From an uncultured Eubacteriales bacterium (GTDB lineage: Bacteria > Bacillota > Clostridia > Oscillospirales > CAG-272), in contig CAKSSY010000025.1 in the NCBI GenBank assembly GCA_934489945.1, forward strand, positions 1-22,583: a stretch of 22,583 nt of DNA, given 5' to 3'. Of the stretch, positions 1 to 6,032 are shown one piece after another (positions within the stretch are counted from its first letter, which is position 1; each line of letters opens with the position of its first letter). The notes beneath the pieces were generated by a model. It saw nothing but the letters and a program-made list of their open reading frames with translations, made no database searches and was not told the DNA's origin. Made by a program: the position numbers and the translations under genes.

Positions 1-71
1 TCGAACCCTTGTGGGGTTGCCCCCAAACGGTTTTCAAGACCGCCTCGTTATGACCGCTTCGATACCTCTCC
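1..71 (-). tRNA. tRNA-Ser(UGA), 3' end cut by window start
   Basis: Read on the minus strand from 71, the sequence starts GGAGAGGTATCGAAG, as in bacterial tRNA-Ser. The anticodon stem GCGGT/ACCGT encloses loop CTTGAAA, giving anticodon TGA. A long variable arm (GGGGGCAACCCC region) follows, as expected for a class II serine tRNA, and then the start of the T arm (GGGTTCGA). The last part of the T arm, the acceptor 3' strand and any CCA lie outside the window. It decodes UCA and related serine codons. Confidence 0.95.
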
Positions 72-86
72 GTATAACCATATTCA

Positions 87-114
87 ATTGTATTTATACA
101 GTCTCCCAAAACAA
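87..114 (-). promoter_or_regulatory. Possible promoter of tRNA-Ser
   Basis: On the minus strand, TTGTTT (109-114) and TACAAT (87-92) are separated by 16 bases. The -10 box lies 15 bases upstream of the tRNA 5' end. The -35 is only a partial match, so this is tentative. Confidence 0.4.
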
Positions 115-292
115 TTGTTTATTCTCTGCAATTGAGGATGGAAGAATCTCCAAACACTACTCCATAGTGTATCACATTTCGGAAAACTTGTCAAGAAAAA
201 TACCGAAGTTTCTCGGCAGAGTTGAAAATTTTTTTGGCATGGAGGTTTATTCCGGAAGGGTTTATTCTTTGTCTTCTTTCATCGATAAATTC
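115..292. other. Non-coding stretch, nothing recognised
   Basis: Together with the flanking promoters and leader this belongs to a 379-base gene-free stretch (72-450) between the tRNA and the ABC transporter. It is AT-rich. The only structure noticed is a 4-bp hairpin (CCGA, AGTTTC, TCGG) near 214-227, followed by an A/T run. An open frame from about 11 to 319 has no ribosome binding site, runs antisense through the tRNA and overlaps the promoter at 293-320, so it is not counted as a gene. Confidence 0.6.
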
Positions 293-320
293 TTGACTTT
301 TTTCTTTTCCGTGATATAAT
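293..320 (+). promoter_or_regulatory. Sigma-A promoter of the ABC exporter operon
   Basis: TTGACT (293-298) and a perfect TATAAT (315-320) are separated by 16 bases. Transcription should start near 327, giving an unusually long 5' leader of about 120 bases before the ATG at 451. Confidence 0.8.
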
Positions 321-326
321 GATTAA

Positions 327-450
327 GAAAGAACCGACAGCATGGTTACGGAACTTATACTTTGAGTCGGCACCGTTTGACGAAAGTTTATGCTGACCTT
401 TTTCCGTTAGCAAAGCCGAACGTCGGAATTTTTACCAAAGGAGAAAGCAC
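327..450 (+). promoter_or_regulatory. Structured 5' leader with mutually exclusive hairpins
   Basis: Three pairings compete in this leader. CCGAC (334-338) can pair with GTCGG (366-370). GTCGGCA (366-372) can pair with TGCTGAC (391-397). TGCTGAC can pair instead with GTTAGCA (406-412). A small CCGA-ACG-TCGG hairpin (416-426) followed by AATTTTTA then lies just before the ribosome binding site AAAGGAG (437-443). The chain of alternative pairings resembles an attenuator or riboswitch, but it matches no class known to me. The regulatory role is inference. Confidence 0.35.
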
Positions 451-1170
451 ATGTTAAGAATCGAGCATCTGACAAAACAGTATGGTGACAAAAAAGCGGT
501 GGATGATCTTTCCTTGCACATTTTGCCCGGCGAAATTTACGGCTTTATCGGTCACAACGGCGCCGGCAAGACGACAACCATCAAGTCCTGTTGCGGCATT
601 TTACAATTCGATGCGGGTGACATATGGATTGACGGTATCTCGGTAAAATCCGATCCCATTGCCTGCAAGAAAAAACTCGCTTATATTCCCGACAATCCCG
701 ATCTCTACGACTTCATGACCGGAATCGGATATCTGAATTTTATTGCCGACATCTACGGTGTATCTGCCGACGAACGTCAGGCAAAAATCCGCGAATTCGG
801 AGATATGTTTGAGCTTACGGGTGATCTGGCGCAGCCTGTTGGCAGTTATTCGCACGGTATGAAGCAGAAACTGGCGATTATAGCGGCATTTTTGCACAAT
901 CCCAAGTTGATTATCATGGACGAACCCTTTGTCGGACTGGATCCGAAAGCCTCTCATCTTCTCAAGGCTACGATGCGCCGTGTCTGCGACAACGGCGGGG
1001 CTATCTTTTTCTCCACGCACGTTTTGGAAGTTGCCGAAAAACTCTGCGATAAGGTTGCCATTATTAAGGGTGGGAAACTGATCCGTTCCGGCACGATGGA
1101 TGAGGTCAAAGGGGACGACAGTCTGGAGGACGTATTCCTCGAACTGGAGGACGACACAGATCATGCTTAA
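451..1170 (+). CDS. ABC transporter ATP-binding protein
   Basis: This is a 239-residue cytoplasmic ATPase subunit that powers a transporter with the membrane protein encoded next to it. Visible motifs are Walker A GHNGAGKT (34-41), signature SHGMKQ (134-139), Walker B LIIMDE (153-158) and the H-loop histidine at about 190. The YSHGMKQK form of the signature and the short single-domain length fit the CcmA/NatA-like group, which is usually linked to export or membrane-stress functions. The start is supported by AAAGGAG 7 bases upstream and the promoter at 293-320. The stop overlaps the next gene by 8 bases, so the two are translationally linked. The substrate cannot be told from the sequence. 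Confidence 0.93.
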   Translation: MLRIEHLTKQYGDKKAVDDLSLHILPGEIYGFIGHNGAGKTTTIKSCCGILQFDAGDIWIDGISVKSDPIACKKKLAYIPDNPDLYDFMTGIGYLNFIADIYGVSADERQAKIREFGDMFELTGDLAQPVGSYSHGMKQKLAIIAAFLHNPKLIIMDEPFVGLDPKASHLLKATMRRVCDNGGAIFFSTHVLEVAEKLCDKVAIIKGGKLIRSGTMDEVKGDDSLEDVFLELEDDTDHA

Positions 1171-2761
1171 AGCTTTATTGAAAAAGCAGTTTCAGAGTTT
1201 TGGATATGCTTTATTGAATCAGCGTAAGAAAGGGGCAAACAAAGCCGGGAAGAAGAGCGGGAAGGGAAGCATCATTCTTATGGCAATTTTGCTGATTTAT
1301 GTTGCCGGTGTTTTCGGTGTCATGTTTTTCGGGCTTGGCAGTATGCTTTCCGAAACTCTCATTGCCCTTGATATGAGTTGGCTTTACTTTACCTATGCCG
1401 CTATTTTTGCCACGGTATTGGCGGTTGTGGGCAGTATTTTTATGACACAGACCTCCTTGTATGATGCGAAAGACAACGAGCTTTTATTGTCCCTTCCTAT
1501 TCCATCGAAGTATATTCTGCTTTGCCGCATGATTCCCCTCTATGTACAGACCTTTGCTTTTGAGGCGTTGGTGCTGATTCCGATGTATGTTGCCTATGCG
1601 CTTCATGCGACGGTCGGAGCCGTTGCCATTCTGTGTTGGGTATTGCAGGTACTTCTTTTACCGCTTCTCAGTTTGGGTGTTTGTTGTATTCTTGGGTGGC
1701 TGGTGGCACTTCTTACCTCACGGATGCGGAACAAAAATATTTTCACTATTGTTCTGTCTCTTTTGTTTCTCGGTGCATACTTTTATTTCTATTCACAACT
1801 GAATACCTATATCAGCGAACTTCTTGCCAATTCAATTGCCATCGGGGAGGCACTTTCCGGGAACTGGTTCCTGCATTATATTGGACTTGCGGGGGCGGGA
1901 GAGGTTCTGTCCGCTGTTTTGATCGGGCTTTTGATTTTGGCGTTTTTCGGCATCATTTATGCGGTCCTGTCGGTCAGTTATATTCGTATTGTGACCATGA
2001 AACGCGGGGCAAAGAAGGTGGTCTACCGTGAAAAAACGGCACGTGTCGCCTCCGTTTCCCGCGCACTGCTCGGCAAAGAAGCCAAGCGTTTATTTGGAAG
2101 TGCGTCCTATTTGCTGAACTGTGGATTGGGCTCGGTTATTTTGTTGGTCGGCACGGTTTTTGCCGTATTCGGCGGCAGGAATCTGGTGGAGTCGATACCG
2201 ACGGAGTTTCTTGATTTTCTGCCGTATGTGGCTTGTATTGCCGTTTGTTTTGTCGTATCCATGAACTGTATTTCGGCTCCGTCGATTGCATTGGAAGGCA
2301 AAGCCTTCTGGATTTTGCAAACACTTCCCGTCACGCCCTGGCAGGTTCTTCTGGCAAAGTTGAATCTTCATATGCTGGTTTCGGCACCGTTTGCCGTTAT
2401 TTGTTCGACGGTCTTGATGATTCTGCTTCGTGAAGACTTTTTCACGGCACTTCTCTGCGTAATCTTTCCCGTTCTGCTCATCCTGTTTTCGGGATGCGAG
2501 GGTCTGTTTTTCGGAGCACGCAATCCGAACATGGCGTGGGATAACGAGGCGTCGGTGGTAAAGCAGTCGATTTCGGTTATGCTGACCTTGTTGTGTGATT
2601 GGGGACTCATAATTTTGTTCGGCTTGGGCGGTATCTTTGCCGGCAGGATTATGCCGCTCGGTCTCTACCTGTTTGCCTGCACGCTTTTGCTTGCCATTAT
2701 CGATATTCTTTTGGTGATGAGGCTTCGTAACGGCGGAGAAAAAATGTTTGCCAAACTTTGA
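1163..2761 (+). CDS. ABC transporter permease, multi-spanning
   Basis: This 532-residue membrane protein is the partner of the ATPase just upstream. The N-terminal 36 residues are basic and cytoplasmic (many K/R). Roughly ten to twelve hydrophobic segments follow, the first near residues 37-62. The motif DNELLLSLPIP after the second or third segment is typical of large permeases paired with single ATPases in Clostridia. I place the start at the ATG overlapping the ATPase stop, with GGAGG (1146-1150) 12 bases upstream; an in-frame ATG further upstream would overlap the ATPase by 71 bases and is unlikely. A terminator follows at 2782-2811. The substrate is unknown. Confidence 0.88.
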   Translation: MLKALLKKQFQSFGYALLNQRKKGANKAGKKSGKGSIILMAILLIYVAGVFGVMFFGLGSMLSETLIALDMSWLYFTYAAIFATVLAVVGSIFMTQTSLYDAKDNELLLSLPIPSKYILLCRMIPLYVQTFAFEALVLIPMYVAYALHATVGAVAILCWVLQVLLLPLLSLGVCCILGWLVALLTSRMRNKNIFTIVLSLLFLGAYFYFYSQLNTYISELLANSIAIGEALSGNWFLHYIGLAGAGEVLSAVLIGLLILAFFGIIYAVLSVSYIRIVTMKRGAKKVVYREKTARVASVSRALLGKEAKRLFGSASYLLNCGLGSVILLVGTVFAVFGGRNLVESIPTEFLDFLPYVACIAVCFVVSMNCISAPSIALEGKAFWILQTLPVTPWQVLLAKLNLHMLVSAPFAVICSTVLMILLREDFFTALLCVIFPVLLILFSGCEGLFFGARNPNMAWDNEASVVKQSISVMLTLLCDWGLIILFGLGGIFAGRIMPLGLYLFACTLLLAIIDILLVMRLRNGGEKMFAKL

Positions 2762-2781
2762 GAAGCGACATTTTCCAGGAT

Positions 2782-2811
2782 GGTGTAAAAAAGTCTTGAC
2801 TTTTTTACACC
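2782..2811 (+). terminator. Terminator of the ABC exporter operon
   Basis: GGTGTAAAAAAGTC (2782-2795) is perfectly complementary to GACTTTTTTACACC (2798-2811), giving up to 14 bp with a very short loop, followed by TCTTTTG. It lies 20 bases after the permease stop and just before the holA promoter. Confidence 0.75.
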
Positions 2812-2820
2812 TCTTTTGAT

Positions 2821-2849
2821 TTGACAAATATCGCGCTTTTTGTTATAAT
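2821..2849 (+). promoter_or_regulatory. Consensus sigma-A promoter of holA
   Basis: A perfect TTGACA (2821-2826) and a perfect TATAAT (2844-2849) are spaced by 17 bases. The predicted start is near 2856, followed by a strong ribosome binding site (AAGGGGGGAG) before the ATG at 2875. This is an unusually strong promoter for a low-abundance clamp-loader subunit. Confidence 0.88.
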
Positions 2850-2874
2850 AGAGTTGTGAAAAGGGGGGAGTGCC

Positions 2875-3909
2875 ATGGTTATCCTGAATGAGTCCGATTT
2901 TCGTAAAAGGCTGAAAACCAAACCGAACGGACTTTTTCTGTTTTTGGGGGATGAGGACTATCTCAAATCCTACTGTGTCACCGTTGCCAGACAGACTGTC
3001 TGTCCTGATGAAGGGCTTGCCTGTTTTAATGATGTTGTGGTGGACTTTCCGGACTATACCTCAGAGGCTCTCGAAAACGCTCTTGCCGCACCGCCGATGA
3101 TGACAGATTGTAAACTCGTGGTGCTGAAATCCTTCCGATTCGACGCGCTGAAGCCTTCCGAAGTGGATTCTCTGTGCAATATTCTCGATGCTTATAAAAA
3201 CGACACCGCAAATCTGCTGATTCTGTGGGTTGTACCGAACGGAATGGATGTAGGATATTTGCCGAAACGTCCGTCGGCACTTCTGTCACGTCTTGCAGCC
3301 TCGGTCACACCGGTCAATTTTGAACAGGCATCGCCGCAAAAACTCGCTTTATGGGTGATACGGCATTTTGCGGATCAAAATGTAAAAATCTCCGACGCCA
3401 ATGCCCGTCTTGTGGTCGATACCTGCGGACGTTCTATGTACGCCCTCGCTTCCGAAATCGATAAGCTCGCGGCCTATGTTTTGTCCCATAACCGTGACGA
3501 GGTAACGCCTGAGGACATCCGTACCGTCACCATTCCGGAAGAAGAATTTGACGCATTTGCTCTTACCAATGCCGTCATGGCAGGCAAAAGGCAGGAGGCA
3601 TTGGATGTTCTCGCTGTCATGAAAGCGCGGCAAATTAAACAGGAACTGGTTTTTTCCGAAATCTCCCGTCTATACTCCGACCTGTATCTGACCAAGCTGT
3701 TGCTCTCAAACGGAAGAGGGGCGGCGGATGTTGCTGCAATCCTCAAAATTCATGAATACAAAGCCGGTCTCTATCAAAGGGCGGTGGACAAGATTCCGAC
3801 ACAACGCCTGAAACGCGCTTTGATGCTCTGTCGCGATGCCGATCTCGCGATGAAATCCTTCAGCCGTCGAAATTATGAACAGATTGAAAGACTGATTTGC
3901 GTCATATAA
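2875..3909 (+). CDS. holA: DNA polymerase III subunit delta
   Basis: This 344-residue protein is the clamp-loader subunit that opens the beta sliding clamp during DNA replication. The N-terminal segment LFLFLGDEDYLKSY (residues about 19-32) is the family hallmark. The rest follows the HolA pattern of a degenerate AAA+ fold without Walker motifs, a helical middle region and a C-terminal collar domain. Length matches the family (about 320-350). The start is set by the promoter and the GGGGGGAG sequence just upstream. In many Firmicutes holA sits near comEC and rpsT; neither is next to it here. The stop overlaps a possible promoter for the next gene. Confidence 0.92.
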   Translation: MVILNESDFRKRLKTKPNGLFLFLGDEDYLKSYCVTVARQTVCPDEGLACFNDVVVDFPDYTSEALENALAAPPMMTDCKLVVLKSFRFDALKPSEVDSLCNILDAYKNDTANLLILWVVPNGMDVGYLPKRPSALLSRLAASVTPVNFEQASPQKLALWVIRHFADQNVKISDANARLVVDTCGRSMYALASEIDKLAAYVLSHNRDEVTPEDIRTVTIPEEEFDAFALTNAVMAGKRQEALDVLAVMKARQIKQELVFSEISRLYSDLYLTKLLLSNGRGAADVAAILKIHEYKAGLYQRAVDKIPTQRLKRALMLCRDADLAMKSFSRRNYEQIERLICVI

Positions 3910-3910
3910 T
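3884..3910 (+). promoter_or_regulatory. Possible promoter for the lipoprotein gene, inside the end of holA
   Basis: TTGAAA (3884-3889) and TATAAT (3905-3910) are separated by only 15 bases. The -10 overlaps the holA stop codon. The spacing is short, so co-transcription with holA is at least as likely. Confidence 0.3.
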
Positions 3911-3956
3911 CTGCGGGACATTTTACAGAATACGAACAAGGACAAGGTCACATATC

Positions 3957-4451
3957 ATGAAAAAGACAATTTTACCGTTGCTTTTCCTATGGCTTATCAG
4001 CGTCATTTGTTTTTCGTCTTGCATGGGTTCCCCCTCTTATATGCCGGAACCCCGTTCAAACGATACGACAGAAGACAGAAATATGACGGACAGTATCTTC
4101 CCCTCTCCCGATGACAAGGAAAGTCAGGCGCCATCGGACGAATCTGTTGACACGGCTGACAGTGCGGATACGACAGATCATGTTTCTCCGTTGCCCGAGG
4201 ATACGGCAATTCAGGAGCCGTCGGACAAAACCGCCGACACGACAGAAGGGCAGAACGAGACCGAAAGTACCGCCCCTTCTACCGATGATACCACTTCAAG
4301 CTCCAATGTCGGGCAACACTTGGTGTGGATTCCCGAATCCGGCAATAAGTATCATTCCAAGCCCGGTTGCAGCAATATGAAATCACCAAGACAAATCCCC
4401 CTTGAGGATGCGATTTTGCAAGGATATACACCTTGTAAAAGATGTCACTGA
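3957..4451 (+). CDS. Putative lipoprotein with Cys-rich C-terminal motif
   Basis: This is a 164-residue secreted protein of unknown function. A Lys-Lys start and hydrophobic core (residues 3-18) are followed by FSSC with Cys22 as candidate lipidated residue; the Phe at -3 makes the lipobox imperfect. Residues about 25-118 are rich in D/T/S/P/E with imperfect repeats of the PSD..DTA type, an extended cell-surface linker. The last 45 residues (VWIPESGNKYHSKPGCSNM...GYTPCKRCH) form a compact motif with His133, Cys138, Cys160 and Cys163, seen at the C terminus of many secreted or nuclease-like Firmicutes proteins and likely metal-binding. The start is the ATG that begins the signal peptide; the ribosome binding site is weak (AAGG). 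A copy of a dispersed hairpin repeat follows. Confidence 0.8.
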   Translation: MKKTILPLLFLWLISVICFSSCMGSPSYMPEPRSNDTTEDRNMTDSIFPSPDDKESQAPSDESVDTADSADTTDHVSPLPEDTAIQEPSDKTADTTEGQNETESTAPSTDDTTSSSNVGQHLVWIPESGNKYHSKPGCSNMKSPRQIPLEDAILQGYTPCKRCH

Positions 4452-4543
4452 TCCCGTACCTATTCTCTCTTTGATTTTTCGGGGACTCATAAGAGGGAAG
4501 TACAAAGATTCGGCAAATCATCCAATTTGTTATTCTCAAACGA

Positions 4544-4632
4544 AGGGGCTGTTAAAAAACGTTAGTTTTTTAACAGCCCCTCACAAATGATGATCGGAAT
4601 TTCGACATTTTTGACGTGATAATGGTTGTTTT
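4544..4632 (+). repeat. Dispersed hairpin-plus-tail repeat, copy A (also terminator-like)
   Basis: A 17-bp perfect stem (AGGGGCTGTTAAAAAAC, 4544-4560, with 4565-4581) closes a GTTA loop. A 52-base tail (4581-4632) follows that aligns with the tail of copy B at 11936-11988: by hand about 37 of 53 columns match, with one indel. Both copies lie between convergent genes in the same orientation. The hairpin could end transcription from either side. No flanking duplication or coding capacity was seen. Confidence 0.75.
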
Positions 4633-4659
4633 CCGGTTTCGGAGCTCTTTGGCGGAAAA

Positions 4660-4704
4660 CGGACGGTGTCGGGACACTCAGAAAGAGTTTCCCGACACCG
4701 TCCG
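4660..4704 (-). terminator. Terminator of the sugar-oxidation operon
   Basis: A 15-bp perfect stem, CGGACGGTGTCGGGA (4660-4674) with its complement (4690-4704), closes a 15-base loop. On the minus strand it lies 5 bases beyond the stop of the last operon gene and is followed by TTTTCC. A-rich and T-rich flanks on both sides may let it work in both directions. Confidence 0.75.
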
Positions 4705-4708
4705 CTTT

Positions 4709-4975
4709 TCAAAAGATTTTTGAGAGTTTTTTCAAAAGCCAGAGAACAAAGAGAATGCAAGCGGCAATGCGGAGCGCACAGAACAGTTTATAGTTCCAGT
4801 CCCCGTCAAGTGTTGCGGTAAACATTGGTTTATCTGCCTGTTCGTCAGCATAGATCTCATAGGTCATATCCACTTTTTTGTGTACCTGCGGCTTGCCGGG
4901 TTGACAGATCACTGTGCAGGCGTCATGCCAGAGAGAACTTGCCTGATTCTTGATTTTATTGAAATTCAGTTTCAT
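4709..4975 (-). CDS. Small single-span membrane protein, unknown
   Basis: An 88-residue protein I do not recognise. Residues 1-66 are hydrophilic with three cysteines (two in DACTVIC at 18-24) and a segment rich in D/E (VDMTYEIYADEQADKP). Residues about 67-83 are a hydrophobic helix followed by LKKLSK, suggesting a C-terminal anchor with the N-terminal part cytoplasmic. It is the last gene on the strand, 125 bases after the kinase gene. A weak separate promoter is possible (TTGCAT, 19 bases, TATACT at 5000-5030 on the minus strand). A clean ribosome binding site at the usual distance is lacking: GAAGG abuts the ATG and AAAGG lies 12 bases before it. The operon terminator immediately follows. 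Confidence 0.65.
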   Translation of the reverse strand: MKLNFNKIKNQASSLWHDACTVICQPGKPQVHKKVDMTYEIYADEQADKPMFTATLDGDWNYKLFCALRIAACILFVLWLLKKLSKIF

Positions 4976-5100
4976 ACCTTCACCGTGCCTTTCGCAAACA
5001 GTATACCGTTTTTTCGGTTAGCTTATGCAAAATGCACGGTGACATTTTTTGATGGAAAAACAAAAAATCGTTACGCGCGTGTTTTTCTTTTTGTTTTCGG

Positions 5101-6021
5101 TTATGCACCACGGGAGATTCGCAGAAGACCGCGAAGAACCGCTTGTGCGGCGGCATCGTCGGGAATCTCCCGACAGTTCTCTCCGAGCAGGACACAGAGT
5201 GCCTTTTTCAGGTTGCTTCTGCCTCCTATGTAAACAGGAACCGCGGTACCGATTGTGCGAATGGTTTTGACATCCTGCGACAGTATCGCGCCGAAGAAGA
5301 AAGAAGATCGGCTGTCAGCGGACACTTCATTTTTTGACATGACACGCACATGGAAGAGGGCGGCACCCAGTCCTTTTTCGTTTGCCATACGACATCCGTC
5401 GGAGAGTGCTTCATCGTCAAGGGCAAAGTCAAAGGAGACGGCGGAACGCAAAATCGTATTTTGGCTGACAGCACTCAGCAACTCTCCGCTCATGGATGTG
5501 GCGAAGTCCGCGATTCTGGCGTTTTCCAACAGAATGGCTTTATTATGGGTTCCCGGCAACACAAGAAGGGTGTTGGACGGAAATGAGCAGAGATTTTGCA
5601 ATCCCATGGTTTCGGTTTCCTCGCCGCGCATCATGTCGGCAATATTCCCATTGTCATCAACGGTTTTCAGACCCGGTACAATGCAGAAGGGAATTGAGGT
5701 GACTTCGGAAACCGACACCGATTTCATGCCGGCTGCCAATTCCGCAAGTCCTGCCGGTGCGGGAAGGTGCGGCACTTCCAGAATGCCGAGTTCCGAACCC
5801 GCCATGCCCGAGGCAACGATGCGGGATACTTCCCGTTCGTTTCCTTTTCCCTCCGAGAGGAGTGTGCGGATGGCATTGGAAAGTTTGTCGAAGAGAACTT
5901 GCTTTCCCTCTGCCGAAGAAGTTCCGGCACCGAACGCACCGCGATGTGTTGCAAGAATTTCCTCCTTGCGAACAAGCCACAGTCGCGTGTTCGTCGTTCC
6001 CATATCCATATAAATTTCCAT
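5101..6021 (-). CDS. dgoK: 2-dehydro-3-deoxygalactonokinase family kinase
   Basis: This enzyme phosphorylates a 2-keto-3-deoxy sugar acid (classically 2-keto-3-deoxygalactonate) at C6 using ATP, in the cytoplasm. Visible family motifs are DMGTTNTRLWLV near the N terminus (a phosphate-binding loop of the actin/hexokinase-like fold), GMAGSELGI (73-81), MRGEETE (132-138), LPGTHNKA (156-163) and TSMSGEL (176-182). Length (306) fits DgoK. Two adjacent ATG codons exist; GGAGG (6027-6031) lies 5 bases from the second and only 2 from the first (6024), so the second is chosen. It lies 11 bases after the fusion gene and shares its operon. The related KDG kinases of the PfkB type look quite different, so this call is firm for family though not for the exact epimer used. 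Confidence 0.92.
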   Translation of the reverse strand: MEIYMDMGTTNTRLWLVRKEEILATHRGAFGAGTSSAEGKQVLFDKLSNAIRTLLSEGKGNEREVSRIVASGMAGSELGILEVPHLPAPAGLAELAAGMKSVSVSEVTSIPFCIVPGLKTVDDNGNIADMMRGEETETMGLQNLCSFPSNTLLVLPGTHNKAILLENARIADFATSMSGELLSAVSQNTILRSAVSFDFALDDEALSDGCRMANEKGLGAALFHVRVMSKNEVSADSRSSFFFGAILSQDVKTIRTIGTAVPVYIGGRSNLKKALCVLLGENCREIPDDAAAQAVLRGLLRISRGA

Positions 6022-6032
6022 CATTTCCTCCG

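Noticed and set aside
11..319. Open frame of 102 codons on the plus strand
   Set aside because: It runs antisense through the tRNA and over a sigma-A promoter, has no ribosome binding site and has no recognisable protein pattern.
4544..4581. Hairpin taken as a transposon end or an inverted repeat of an insertion sequence
   Set aside because: No transposase, target duplication or second inverted end is nearby; the element fits a terminator-associated dispersed repeat better.
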